Positions 26,542 through 35,767 of a DNA stretch of 64,000 nt are shown here, piece by piece (the first letter of the stretch is position 1; each line of letters starts with the position of its first letter). The notes under the pieces are model-generated. The model saw nothing but the letters and a program-made list of their open reading frames with translations. It searched no databases and was not told the DNA's origin. Made by a program: the position numbers and the translations under genes. The stretch lies in assembly GCF_026410285.1 (NCBI RefSeq), contig NZ_JAPMLP010000012.1:1-64000 (forward strand). Direction: 5' to 3'. The DNA comes from Sulfitobacter sp. F26169L. Its GTDB lineage: Bacteria; Pseudomonadota; Alphaproteobacteria; Rhodobacterales; Rhodobacteraceae.

Positions 26542-26558
26542 AAATAGTGGACAGATAA

Positions 26559-26583
26559 GGCGGCAGGGTTAAGCCTTGCCGCC
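26559..26583. terminator. Stem-loop between convergent genes
   Basis: GGCGGCAGGG at 26559-26568 pairs with CCTTGCCGCC at 26574-26583 (nine Watson-Crick pairs and one G-T) around TTAAG. It lies between the convergent crotonase and AtuA-like genes and covers the AtuA stop codon. T tracts are weak on both sides; a bidirectional terminator is the natural reading. Confidence 0.5.
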
Positions 26584-28359
26584 GTGCAACAATGCACTCG
26601 GCACCTCAACGGGCATGGCCAGTATTTGCTGGCCATAGGTTTTTGCCAGCTTGTCCAGATGCAGCGAAGAGGTGCCGCCCCCATCCAGCGTTTCACGCAG
26701 CAGGAAATTGACCGCTCCCATGCCCGGCGCAGCAAAGCACGACACCTCACCTTTGGTGACATGGGCGAACCACGCGGCGACCTTCTCTGCCGTGACTTCG
26801 CGGCAGATCACATCGTAAAATTCGGGCTTGCGCGCCATGACACCCACATTGGCCGAATTGCCCTTGTCGCCGCTGCGCGCCACGGCGATGTCGATCAACT
26901 GGCAGGTGGTTGTCGGCCCCTCAAACGGCTCGGATTGCGGCGGGGGCGAAAGCGCGGGTGCGGGGGAATATGTCTGCTGTGGCGGGGTGAACCCCAGTGC
27001 TTGCCCGTCAACCGACACAACCGGCACCACGTCGGATTTGTCGAGCAGGAAGGCAAATTGCGCGACCACAGGCGTGGCTTTGGGGCGGCCCGCTTCGCCC
27101 ACTCCGCAGCGGCCTGTTGTCATTGACAGGGCCACGCCGGTGGTTTCTTTCGAGAATACTTCGATCGCGGCTTTGTCCTGATGGCGCACGTCGGTTTGTA
27201 CAACAACTTCGCGCGCTTGGGCGGCATGGGGTGATGCATTTGCCCCCCACAGGGTTTCCGCCCCGATGACATGAACAGCGGTACGGTCAAACCCGTCCAT
27301 CCCGCGCTCCCCCAGCAGGCGCGTGACCCGTTTCAGCAGTGCATCGCCATAGTGGCGCGCTTTTTCAACAGCCTCAAATCCGGTAACCAATGTCAGCGCC
27401 GTTGCGCGGTATCCATCGCGGTAGGTGGCCGATACCTTGAACGTGTCGGTCGGCGCGCGCCCTTTTACATCGGTTATCGTAACCTCGTCAGGGGCGGATT
27501 GATCCAGCACTGCCTGCGAGAAATCACAGATCACATCAGGCACGATGTAGGACTGTGTATCGCCGGTTTCGTACAATATCTGTTCCCCCACCGACAGGCG
27601 CGAGACGATGCCGCCGGTGCCCGCGGGCTTGGAGATGACAAAGCGCCCGTCCGCGAAACATTCCGCAATCGGGTAGCCCATGTTGTCCCACCCATCTGCG
27701 GAGTCCTGCCAATCGGTAACGTTGCCGCCCGTGGCCTGTGCGCCGCACTCCAGAATGTGCCCCGCCAGTGTACCGGCGGCAAGCTGGTCGTAGGCGTCAG
27801 CGCTCCAGCCGAATTCATGTATCAGGATGCCCAGCGTGACCGCACTGTCAACGCAGCGCCCCGTGATCACCACCTCGGCACCGCCATCCAGTGCCGCTGC
27901 GATGGGAAAGGCACCCAGATAGGCGTTTGCGCTGCTGAGCTCATCGGGCAGGGGCGCGCCTGAAAACATCTCGCGGATGTCGCGGCTGCGCAGATCGTCC
28001 ATCCGGCCCAGCAGGTCATCCCCCTCGACAATGCCGACCTTCAGCGCGATGCCCTGATCGGCGGCCACCTTGCGCAAGGCGTCAGCGCAGGCGGCGATGT
28101 TCACACCCCCCGCATTGACCACCACCTTGATGCCCTTTTCCTTGATCTGCGGCAAAAGCGGTTTCATCACCAGATGCACAAAATCGGCGGCATAGCCTTT
28201 GGTCGGGTCAGCGGCTTTGGCACGCACAAGGATAGACATGGTGACTTCTGCCAGATAGTCGAACACCAGATAATCGACGTTGCCTTTCTCCACCAACTGG
28301 CGGGGCGCTTGGGTGCTGTCGCCCCAGTATCCGGCGGCACCGCCAATGCGAACGCTCAT
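26569..28359 (-). CDS. Acyclic terpene utilisation AtuA-like protein (DUF1446 family)
   Basis: A 596-aa cytosolic protein of the AtuA family, needed for acyclic terpene (citronellol/geraniol) use in Pseudomonas but of unknown biochemical activity. N-terminal IGGAAGYWGDSTQAPRQLVE and VNAGGVNIAACADAL are family features; the last ~110 residues (IDIAVARSGDKGNSANVGVM) form the small C-terminal domain often found as a separate protein. Its start overlaps the upstream hydratase stop by ATGA. With the carboxylase and LiuC/AtuE-like hydratase nearby it marks an isoprenoid or leucine-like route. Confidence 0.9.
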   Translation of the reverse strand: MSVRIGGAAGYWGDSTQAPRQLVEKGNVDYLVFDYLAEVTMSILVRAKAADPTKGYAADFVHLVMKPLLPQIKEKGIKVVVNAGGVNIAACADALRKVAADQGIALKVGIVEGDDLLGRMDDLRSRDIREMFSGAPLPDELSSANAYLGAFPIAAALDGGAEVVITGRCVDSAVTLGILIHEFGWSADAYDQLAAGTLAGHILECGAQATGGNVTDWQDSADGWDNMGYPIAECFADGRFVISKPAGTGGIVSRLSVGEQILYETGDTQSYIVPDVICDFSQAVLDQSAPDEVTITDVKGRAPTDTFKVSATYRDGYRATALTLVTGFEAVEKARHYGDALLKRVTRLLGERGMDGFDRTAVHVIGAETLWGANASPHAAQAREVVVQTDVRHQDKAAIEVFSKETTGVALSMTTGRCGVGEAGRPKATPVVAQFAFLLDKSDVVPVVSVDGQALGFTPPQQTYSPAPALSPPPQSEPFEGPTTTCQLIDIAVARSGDKGNSANVGVMARKPEFYDVICREVTAEKVAAWFAHVTKGEVSCFAAPGMGAVNFLLRETLDGGGTSSLHLDKLAKTYGQQILAMPVEVPSALLHGGKA

Positions 28360-29186
28360 TGCGGTTCTCCTTCTTCTGCATCAACCCAGTTCGGCGCGCG
28401 CTTTTGCGCAAAGGCGGTTTGCCCCTCGCGCCCCTCCGGCCCACGGCTAAGCGCGGCAAAGCGGGTTGCGGCGAATGTAGCCAGTTCATCGTCGGGCATT
28501 GTGCCGACGGCCAGCAGGATTTCCTTGGTGGCGGCGCTGGCTTTTGGCGCGCAGGCCATGACCTGTGCGGCAACGTCCTCCAGCGTTTTGTCCAGATCGC
28601 GATCCTCGCAGAGGTACTGCGCGATACCGTAATCATATGCTTCCTGCCCGCCGAAACGGCTGGCCGTCAGGGCCAGTTGGCGCGCCCGTGCCAGACCGAC
28701 CCGTTTCACAACAAACGGTGCAATCTGTGCAGGGGCGATCCCCAGTCTGGTTTCCGGCATCCCCATGCGCGCGCCTTTGGTCACGATTGTGATGTCGGCC
28801 ATGCAGGCGTATCCCAACCCGCCGCCAAAGGCAGACCCCTCAACAGCGGCAATTGTGGTTTGCGGCAGGTTCTGAAACTTGAGAAACCCGCGCCCCGCGC
28901 GCGCGTTGCGCGCAAGGATCGGATCGCCGCCATCTTCAGGCGGGGTTTCCCCCATGGTGCGACGCTCCTTTATATCGCCACCGGCACAGAAATGCCCGCC
29001 CGCGCCGCGCAACACCACAAGGCGGATGGCATCCGTCTGCGCCAGCCAATCCAGCAGATCGGAGAATTCCGCCGCCATACGCGCATTGATGGCATTGCGG
29101 CTTTCGGGGCGGTTCAGCACCACATCCAGACGGCTGCCGCGTTGCGTCAGCATCAGTGTTTCACACGCGGGCAGGGAGAAGGGCAT
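28356..29186 (-). CDS. Enoyl-CoA hydratase of the methylglutaconyl/isohexenylglutaconyl-CoA hydratase type
   Basis: A 276-aa crotonase. The oxyanion segments FCAGGDIKER and AFGGGLGYACMAD are present. One catalytic glutamate is kept in MGMPETRLG and the following GIAPAQIAPFVVKRVG strongly resembles LiuC/AtuE hydratases, which hydrate the product of a biotin-dependent CoA carboxylase. It is translationally coupled to the AtuA-like gene and divergent from the CoA-transferase at 29269. A methylglutaconyl-CoA-like substrate is inferred from sequence pattern and the nearby carboxylase. Confidence 0.88.
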   Translation of the reverse strand: MPFSLPACETLMLTQRGSRLDVVLNRPESRNAINARMAAEFSDLLDWLAQTDAIRLVVLRGAGGHFCAGGDIKERRTMGETPPEDGGDPILARNARAGRGFLKFQNLPQTTIAAVEGSAFGGGLGYACMADITIVTKGARMGMPETRLGIAPAQIAPFVVKRVGLARARQLALTASRFGGQEAYDYGIAQYLCEDRDLDKTLEDVAAQVMACAPKASAATKEILLAVGTMPDDELATFAATRFAALSRGPEGREGQTAFAQKRAPNWVDAEEGEPQ

Positions 29187-29238
29187 GGGGGTTCCTCACT
29201 GAATTGGATTTACAGAAACCTATAAGTATCGTATTTAC

Positions 29239-29250
29239 TTCGCAAGCGAA
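29239..29250. promoter_or_regulatory. Candidate operator TTCGCAAGCGAA (site A)
   Basis: Arms TTCGC and GCGAA flank a two-base centre, embedded in TTACTTCGC and GCGAACATTTA, in the 82-base divergent gap between the hydratase (28356) and CoA-transferase (29269). On plus, TTTACA-17 bases-TATTTA is a possible promoter just upstream. The same core recurs at 34240 and 40260 and as a half-site at 17165. Confidence 0.55.
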
Positions 29251-29268
29251 CATTTATCGAGGCACACC

Positions 29269-30534
29269 ATGTCCAGCCCTGTTTCCGCCTTTCCCGCATA
29301 CGCCGGCCCCGCAGATGCCCAAGGCCCGCTGAGCGGATTGCGGGTGGTTGATTTCACCCATTTCATCGCGGGGCCGTTTTGTTCGATGTCGCTGGGCGAC
29401 ATGGGCGCAGAGGTGATCAAGGTCGAGGCACCCGAGGGTGAGGCGTTTCGCAAATACGGCGCTCCGCGCCCCGAGCTTGATAATCAGGGCGCGGCGTTCC
29501 TGTGGGCCAACCGGAACAAGAAAGGCGTCGCGCTTGATCTGAAATGCGCCGAAGGGGCGGCGGTGGCGCGCGATCTGGTGCGCACAGCCGATGTTGTGAT
29601 CGAGAATTTCTCGGCAGGGGTCATGGCGCGTTTTGGTCTGGGCGAAGAGTTGCTGCGCCGCGAACAGCCCGATCTGATCTATTGTGCCATCAGCGCATAT
29701 GGCCAGTCCGGCCCGTTTGCCGACCGGCTGGGGTTTGATCCGGTGGTGCAGGCCGAAAGCGGATTTATGTCGCTGAACGGCGATGCGGATCAGGCGGGCA
29801 TGCGCACGCAGCCCGTGATCATGGATATCGCAACCGGCATGATGGCGACCAACGCGATCCTTGCCGCACTGCTCAGCCGCGGGATCAGCGGGAAGGGCCA
29901 GCGGGTCGATATCTCGCTCTATGATACGGCGCTTACAATGCTGGGATGGGCACCGATGCAATACCTCGTCAGTGGAAATGCGCCGCAGCGGGCGGGAAAT
30001 GCCTCGGCCGATTCCGCACCGGGCGGGGTGTTTTACGCAAGCGATCTGCCGTTCTTTATATCTTCTCCCAGCAGCACGATTTTCCGCCGCATCGCACAGG
30101 CGGTGGGGCTGGACGATATGGCCGATGACGCCGACCTGCTGGACACCCCGAAACGTGTCGCGCGCCGCAAGGAAGTTGAAACCGCACTTCAGGAGAAGTT
30201 CAGCGCCCATCCGTGGGCCTATTGGGAGCCTGTCCTGAGGGCCAACAACGTTCCCGCAGGGCGGGTCCAAACACTGGCGGAGGCGCTTCATTCGGATGTT
30301 GCGCGTGCATCAGGTGTGATTTCACAAATCCCGCATCCCACGGCGGGGCATGTGCCCAACATCGCGCTGCCGCTGCGTTTTTCGGACACGCCGACAGTTG
30401 CGCCGGTTGCAGCCCCCGCCATTGGCGCCGACACCGAAGCGGTGCTGCTGACACTGGAAGGCTACGACGCCGCGCGGCTGGACGCGCTGCGGCGCGCGGG
30501 CGCGTTTGGCGCAGCGCAGGGCGATCCCGCCTGA
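29269..30534 (+). CDS. Class III (CaiB/BaiF) CoA-transferase
   Basis: A 421-aa family III CoA-transferase. After a 20-residue leader, LSGLRVVDFTHFIAGPFCSMSLGDMGAEVIKVE is the CoA-binding fold and Asp157 in GFDPVVQAESG is the catalytic aspartate. It is a single-gene unit, divergent from the AtuA-like operon and convergent with the carboxylase alpha gene ten bases away. It may give a second, ATP-free entry to the branched acid pathway or recycle CoA from an end product (inference). Confidence 0.92.
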   Translation: MSSPVSAFPAYAGPADAQGPLSGLRVVDFTHFIAGPFCSMSLGDMGAEVIKVEAPEGEAFRKYGAPRPELDNQGAAFLWANRNKKGVALDLKCAEGAAVARDLVRTADVVIENFSAGVMARFGLGEELLRREQPDLIYCAISAYGQSGPFADRLGFDPVVQAESGFMSLNGDADQAGMRTQPVIMDIATGMMATNAILAALLSRGISGKGQRVDISLYDTALTMLGWAPMQYLVSGNAPQRAGNASADSAPGGVFYASDLPFFISSPSSTIFRRIAQAVGLDDMADDADLLDTPKRVARRKEVETALQEKFSAHPWAYWEPVLRANNVPAGRVQTLAEALHSDVARASGVISQIPHPTAGHVPNIALPLRFSDTPTVAPVAAPAIGADTEAVLLTLEGYDAARLDALRRAGAFGAAQGDPA

Positions 30535-30544
30535 CAGGTGCGCG

Positions 30545-32539
30545 CTACGCCTGCGGCGTGATCTCGACCAGCAGCGCACCATCGGCCACCTGCGCGCCGG
30601 TTGTGGCGGCAATGCGCGCCACCTGTCCGGCAACCGCTGCGCGTACGTCATGCTGCATCTTCATCGCCTCGACCACCGCAAGGCGGGTGCCAACGGCCAC
30701 TTCCTGCCCTTCCTCTACGCACAGTTCGATCAGCACGCCATGCATGGGAGAGCGCACGATACCGTCCTGCCCCGACATGTCTGTGTCTTCCTCGCCGGGG
30801 ATATGACGCTCGAATGTGTGGATCGCACGGCCTGTGCCCAGCTGCCATGTGTTGGGCGCGGTTCGGGCGAACAGGATGTCGCGCTGGCGGGTGTCGATGC
30901 GCAGGCGGATCGCATCGCGGTCCTGCGCCAGCACGTCGATGTCGTGTGTCACCCCGCCCAGCGTGACGGCGTAGGCGGCGCTGGCCGTGGCGCGGATTGT
31001 GATCCGCTGTGTTTCCCCGTCCGAGGACAGATCAATGCTGTTGGCGAGCGTCCCTGTCGACCCCCAGTTCACCAGCTCTGCCGGAACATCAATGGCCAGA
31101 TCAACCGCCGCGCGGTGGTGCGCAAGGAAATCGAGCACGGCAGCAACGGCGAACAGATCGGTCCCCGCTTGCGCTTGTGCAAACCCGCTTTCGCCAAATT
31201 CATCGGCGATGAAGGCGGTTGTTGCCTCGCCCTGCGCAAATACGGGACGTTCAAGGATATCTATCAGGAAAGGCAGGTTCGACGCAGGGCCGAAGAACCG
31301 CGTCTTGCGCAGACTGGCGATCAGGGACAGGCGCGCGGCGTCCCGCGTCGGCGCCCACGCGATGACCTTGGCAACCATCGGATCATAAAACGGCGAGATA
31401 TCCTGCCCCGCAACCACGCCGGAATCGACACGGATGCCCTCGGCCGCGGGCACATGCCACGCCGCAATGCGCCCCGTGGCCGGTAGGAAATCATTGGCCG
31501 GATCCTCGGCGTATAGCCGCACTTCGATGGCGTGACCGTTCAGTGCAATATCATCCTGCGCCACTGCCAGCGGCTGCCCTGCGGCCACCTGAAACTGCAT
31601 CTCTACCAGATCAAGGCCGGTAACCATTTCCGTCACCGGATGTTCGACCTGCAAGCGCGTGTTCATTTCGAGGAAGTAAAAATTCTGCGCAGCATCCAGC
31701 AGGAATTCGACCGTACCCGCACCGCGATAGTTGATTGCACGTGCAGCTTCCACTGCGGCCGCACCCATGCGCGCGCGCAACTGCGGCGTCATCACGGGGC
31801 AGGGCGCTTCCTCCACCACTTTTTGATGCCGCCGCTGGACCGAGCAATCACGCTCTCCCAGATGGATGACGTTGCCGTGGGTGTCGGCAAAAACCTGCAC
31901 CTCTACGTGGCGCGGCGCAACGACAGCGCGTTCAAGGATCAGCGTGCCATCGCCAAATGCGTTCACCGCTTCGGAGCGGGCATTGCCAAGCGCGTCAGGC
32001 AGCGCCAATGCTTCATGCACCAGACGCATACCGCGCCCGCCGCCCCCGGCGGTGGCCTTGACCATTACCGGAAAGCCGATTTTCTGCGCGGCCGCGATCA
32101 GCGTTTCATCTGATTGATCAGCCTCCTGATAGCCCGGCACACAGGGCACGCCCGCCTCGATCATGCGGATTTTTGCAGCGGCCTTGTCACCCATCAGACG
32201 GATCGAGCGCGCATCAGGTCCGACAAAAACCAGCCCCGCAGCTTCGACAGCTTCGGCAAAGCCCGCGTTTTCCGACAGAAAGCCATAGCCGGGGTGGATC
32301 GCCTGCGCGCCGCTTTTCTGCGCGGCTTCGATGATCCTGTCGCCCAGCAGATAGGATTGCGCAGAGGGGCCGGCGCCGATGCATATCGCCTCGTCGGCCA
32401 GTTGCGTATGGGGCGCGCCGCGGTCCGCCTCCGAATAGACAGCAACGGTGCGCAAGCCTGATTTCTGCGCCGAACGGATGATCCGGCAGGCAATTTCGCC
32501 GCGATTGGCGATCAGTACTGTATCAAAATTCTGCATCAT
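30545..32539 (-). CDS. Acyl-CoA carboxylase alpha subunit (biotin carboxylase + BCCP)
   Basis: A 664-aa subunit of a biotin-dependent acyl-CoA carboxylase (methylcrotonyl-, geranyl- or propionyl-CoA type). Domains: biotin carboxylase N-terminus (VLIANRGEIACRI, 8-20), ATP-grasp (KATAGGGGRGM near 160; FLEMNTRLQVEHPVTE near 290), biotin-carboxylase C-terminus, linker, and BCCP with EAMKM, biotinyl Lys627. Tandem ATG codons at 32539 decide the start, after AGGGG. The beta subunit ends seven bases upstream. Context with AtuA- and LiuC-like proteins favours a beta-methyl enoyl-CoA substrate. Confidence 0.93.
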   Translation of the reverse strand: MMQNFDTVLIANRGEIACRIIRSAQKSGLRTVAVYSEADRGAPHTQLADEAICIGAGPSAQSYLLGDRIIEAAQKSGAQAIHPGYGFLSENAGFAEAVEAAGLVFVGPDARSIRLMGDKAAAKIRMIEAGVPCVPGYQEADQSDETLIAAAQKIGFPVMVKATAGGGGRGMRLVHEALALPDALGNARSEAVNAFGDGTLILERAVVAPRHVEVQVFADTHGNVIHLGERDCSVQRRHQKVVEEAPCPVMTPQLRARMGAAAVEAARAINYRGAGTVEFLLDAAQNFYFLEMNTRLQVEHPVTEMVTGLDLVEMQFQVAAGQPLAVAQDDIALNGHAIEVRLYAEDPANDFLPATGRIAAWHVPAAEGIRVDSGVVAGQDISPFYDPMVAKVIAWAPTRDAARLSLIASLRKTRFFGPASNLPFLIDILERPVFAQGEATTAFIADEFGESGFAQAQAGTDLFAVAAVLDFLAHHRAAVDLAIDVPAELVNWGSTGTLANSIDLSSDGETQRITIRATASAAYAVTLGGVTHDIDVLAQDRDAIRLRIDTRQRDILFARTAPNTWQLGTGRAIHTFERHIPGEEDTDMSGQDGIVRSPMHGVLIELCVEEGQEVAVGTRLAVVEAMKMQHDVRAAVAGQVARIAATTGAQVADGALLVEITPQA

Positions 32540-32546
32540 TATGCCC

Positions 32547-34169
32547 CTACATCCGCGCCACGCCAAAGCTGTTTGGCCGCAGGGTGCGATGTCGCGCCTC
32601 GCGGCAGGTTTGCAGGCAGAAGCCCAACACCTTGCGGCTATCGCGCGGATCAATCACCCCCATATCGAGCAGCCGCCCAGAGGTGTAAAACGCGGTCGAC
32701 TGGCTGTCGAAATGGGCAATCAGATCGGCGCTTTGTTGCGCCAGCTTTTCTTCGTCCACAGCGATACCCTTGCGCGCGGCAGAGGCGCGCGTGACCTGCT
32801 CCATCGTGATGGCCGCCTGCTCACCCCCCATCACGCCAGAGGATGAATTGGGCCAAGAAAACAGGAAGTCCGGCTCATAGCCGAACCCTGCCATGCCATA
32901 GTTGCCTGCACCAAAGCTTGCACCGATATGCATGGAAATTTTGGGCACCTTCACATTGGCCACGGCCTGAATCATCTTTGATCCGTGCTTGACCATGCCT
33001 GCCTGCTCGTGACGGGTGCCGACCATATAACCGGTGACGTTGTGCAGAAAAATCAGCGGTGTATCGGACTGGTCGCAAAGCTGCATAAATTGTGCGGCCT
33101 TGGTTGCGCCTTGTGTATCAATCGGGCCGTTGTTGCCGATGATCGCGCAGGCGTGGCCCATGATTGTTGCTTGCAGGCATACCACGGATGCGCCGTAGGC
33201 GGGTTTGAAATCGTCAAACTCCGACCCGTCGGTGATCCGCGCGACAACCTCGCGCACGTCATAGGGTTTGCGGTAATCCACAGGCACAACGCCGGTGATT
33301 TCCTGCGGGTCATAGACAGGGGGCGCATAGGCGCGCGCAGGGGGCGGGGTGCAATGGCGGTTCCAGTCAAGACGCGCGATGATCTGGCGCGCGGTGACAA
33401 TGGCGGCGGCATCATCATCAACCAGATATTCCACCAGCCCCGAGATCGTAGCGTGCATTTCGGCCCCTGCCAGTTGCTCGGGGTCGGCCTCTTCGCCGGT
33501 GGCCGCCTTGACCAGCGCCGCACCGCCAAGAGACGCGGCACCGCGCCCTTTCACGGCGATGACATAATCGCTTAGCCCCGGATAATAGGCACCACCCGCG
33601 GTTGACGGACCGTGCAGAACCGCAAATGTCGGGATGCCTTCGGCAGACAGGCGCGCCAACCTGCGGAACGTGCCGCCGCCGTTGGCCCAGCCTTCGACGT
33701 TGTAGGTGCGCAGGTTTGCACCTGCACTTTCGACCAGATGGATAAACGGCAGTTTGTGGCGCAATGACAGATCAAGACAGGCACGCAGTTTCTGGCTGGA
33801 GCGCGGGGTAGATGCGCCTGCGTTGATACCGCTATCGGTGACAAAAACCATCATCCGCACGCCGCTGATATAGCCGATGCCTGCAATCGCAGAGCCCCCC
33901 GGCACGGATGTTTCGGGATCGGCGTCCTCGACCAGATAATTGGCCATGTTGTACACTTCCAGCCACGGCATACCGGAATCAAGAAGCTGGCCCAGACGTT
34001 CGCGCGGGGTCAGCTGGCCGCGCTCCTCAAACCGTGCGCGCCGCTTTTCCGAAGCGGTGGCCGCGCGCAGATGCAGGGCCGACAGGGTGTGCAACAGCTC
34101 CGACATGTCGGCCTGTTTCGCGTCGAACTCCGCCGTGCCGCTTTCTATTCTTGAATGAAATCGTGCCAT
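32547..34169 (-). CDS. Acyl-CoA carboxylase beta subunit (carboxyltransferase)
   Basis: A 540-aa carboxyltransferase with N- and C-terminal crotonase-like halves. LRTYNVEGWANGGGTFRRLARLS, GPSTAGGAYYPGLSDYVI and later FGAGNYGMAGFGYEPDFLFSWPNSSSGVMGGEQAA match MCC/GCC beta subunits, which keep this ordering. GGAAGA precedes ATG 34169. It transfers carboxyl from biotin on the alpha subunit to the acyl-CoA gamma carbon or methyl group. The promoter region just upstream contains operator site B at 34240. Confidence 0.93.
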   Translation of the reverse strand: MARFHSRIESGTAEFDAKQADMSELLHTLSALHLRAATASEKRRARFEERGQLTPRERLGQLLDSGMPWLEVYNMANYLVEDADPETSVPGGSAIAGIGYISGVRMMVFVTDSGINAGASTPRSSQKLRACLDLSLRHKLPFIHLVESAGANLRTYNVEGWANGGGTFRRLARLSAEGIPTFAVLHGPSTAGGAYYPGLSDYVIAVKGRGAASLGGAALVKAATGEEADPEQLAGAEMHATISGLVEYLVDDDAAAIVTARQIIARLDWNRHCTPPPARAYAPPVYDPQEITGVVPVDYRKPYDVREVVARITDGSEFDDFKPAYGASVVCLQATIMGHACAIIGNNGPIDTQGATKAAQFMQLCDQSDTPLIFLHNVTGYMVGTRHEQAGMVKHGSKMIQAVANVKVPKISMHIGASFGAGNYGMAGFGYEPDFLFSWPNSSSGVMGGEQAAITMEQVTRASAARKGIAVDEEKLAQQSADLIAHFDSQSTAFYTSGRLLDMGVIDPRDSRKVLGFCLQTCREARHRTLRPNSFGVARM

Positions 34170-34239
34170 GATATTTCTTCCGGTTTTTCGCGTTACGGTG
34201 TCCGGCGGCCCAACGCGATAATAGATCAGTGCTTTACTA

Positions 34240-34251
34240 TTCGCTAGCGAA
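34240..34251. promoter_or_regulatory. Candidate operator TTCGCTAGCGAA (site B)
   Basis: A perfect 12-bp palindrome 71 bases before the carboxylase beta start, in the 157-base gap after the permease gene. Flanks TTTACTA and CTAAAAG extend the likeness to sites A, C and D. It indicates that the carboxylase genes have their own regulated promoter. Confidence 0.58.
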
Positions 34252-34326
34252 CTAAAAGAGCTATACTGCAAGCACCGCTATCAGAGCAAGGGAATGTTGC
34301 GCGGGGCGGGGCGAATGTTGGCGCGG

Positions 34327-35721
34327 CTAGGCCAAAACCAGCAGGGCGATATCCAGCAACCCCACCGCGCAGAGCGCAAACCCTATGTTCCATTTCAGCC
34401 CGATATCGGAAGCGGTGTGATTGATGCTTCGCCCCGAAAGACGCACCGGCGTGGCAAAGGGCGAAAACGAAATCACAACTGCCCATGTTGTCATAACCAT
34501 CAACGCAATTACCGTGGGTGCGATATCCATACCGGGCAGGCGTGCCAGCGTTTCGATCACCAGAATGGCCGAGACCAGCGGGTTCACAGCCAGCAACGCC
34601 AGTATGATAATTGCCCATGATCCGGCGATCAGCACCCCACCGGCACCCAGCCCCAGCCGCGCAATGTGTTCGCCCAGCCAGACCACATCGATCTGGGGCA
34701 ACAAGATCACCGCCAGAAAGCCGGACGCGCCGAAAATCGCAAGCTCGTTGCGCATGTCACGCAGGGCAGGGACGGTTTGGGTCTTTGCCCGCAACAGCGC
34801 GATCGTGATCGCACCGCGCGGGCCTGCGTGCAGGTTCTGCACCGCGACCCAGCCCAGCCCGATCACCGGAATACACAGGAACAACCCGCCGATCAGGGTG
34901 AGATCCAGCAGATAGGACAACGCCGCTGCCGACAGCGGCACCAGCAGCACCACCCCGAGCAATCCGCCAAACGGCCGCATCCACGGCTCGGACGGGGGCG
35001 CGGCAGCACCGCTGCGCTTGGGGCGCGGAAACGTCAACCGGTCCAGCGCCCAACCAAGTGTCAGATAGCAGACAAGCGCGGGAACACCCAATGGCAGCAA
35101 TTCGATCCAGCGCAACTCAAGCGAGCTGGACATGATGATTGCGATGGTGACCGAGGTAGGCGCCCAGAATGTCACCGCCGAAAACCCGCGCAGCATGGCC
35201 AGCGTCATCCGCTTTAGCCGGATATCGCGCACCCGCTGGTCGCTTGCGTTCGGCCCGTCCATGGCAGAGCCGTGGATCATCGTGCTCAGCAGGCTGATCG
35301 TGCCGAGGTTCATCAGCGCGCCCATCAGATGGCCACCCAGCGTCAGTGTAATATACCGCCGTCCGGGGCTTTGATTGACGATGATCCGCCCGCTGGTCTG
35401 CACCATTTCCGATGTGCGCGCCGCATCCCCCAGAAAGCTGAGCACAACGACAAAGCAGACAAAGAACGCACCGCGGTCAATCGCTTCGAACAGTAAATCC
35501 GGCGTGGTGCGCCCCATCAGCCAGAGCGCGCAAAACAGCCCCAGCGTGACCAACAACAGCCCTTGCGAAACCCTGATCATCTGCCGCCATTCCAGAACGA
35601 AAAACACAGCCAGAAACAGACCCGACAGAATGGTTGTGGCCTGTGCAAAACCCAGCAGATGCACAATGGTCATCACACTGGCCAGCAGCACGCTTAGCGA
35701 TGATATGCCTGCGCGGGTCAT
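34327..35721 (-). CDS. Multi-pass inner-membrane protein, possible ion-transporter-superfamily permease
   Basis: I do not recognise the family with confidence. It has 464 residues and about 11-12 strongly hydrophobic segments, an internal loop rich in Pro, Arg and Ala near residue 235-250, and the segment SFSPFATPVRLSGRSI near 420 that resembles the late Pro/Thr/Pro loop of DctM/ArsB-like carriers. No signal peptide or binding-protein partner is visible. It lies 46 bases downstream of the thioesterase in the ACAD/ligase operon, so organic-acid uptake or efflux for this pathway is the natural guess. Confidence 0.72.
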   Translation of the reverse strand: MTRAGISSLSVLLASVMTIVHLLGFAQATTILSGLFLAVFFVLEWRQMIRVSQGLLLVTLGLFCALWLMGRTTPDLLFEAIDRGAFFVCFVVVLSFLGDAARTSEMVQTSGRIIVNQSPGRRYITLTLGGHLMGALMNLGTISLLSTMIHGSAMDGPNASDQRVRDIRLKRMTLAMLRGFSAVTFWAPTSVTIAIIMSSSLELRWIELLPLGVPALVCYLTLGWALDRLTFPRPKRSGAAAPPSEPWMRPFGGLLGVVLLVPLSAAALSYLLDLTLIGGLFLCIPVIGLGWVAVQNLHAGPRGAITIALLRAKTQTVPALRDMRNELAIFGASGFLAVILLPQIDVVWLGEHIARLGLGAGGVLIAGSWAIIILALLAVNPLVSAILVIETLARLPGMDIAPTVIALMVMTTWAVVISFSPFATPVRLSGRSINHTASDIGLKWNIGFALCAVGLLDIALLVLA

Positions 35722-35767
35722 GGGCAGCTTTCGCCGCCGGCCCGCCCTGTTGTTGTGCTGTGCGGGA

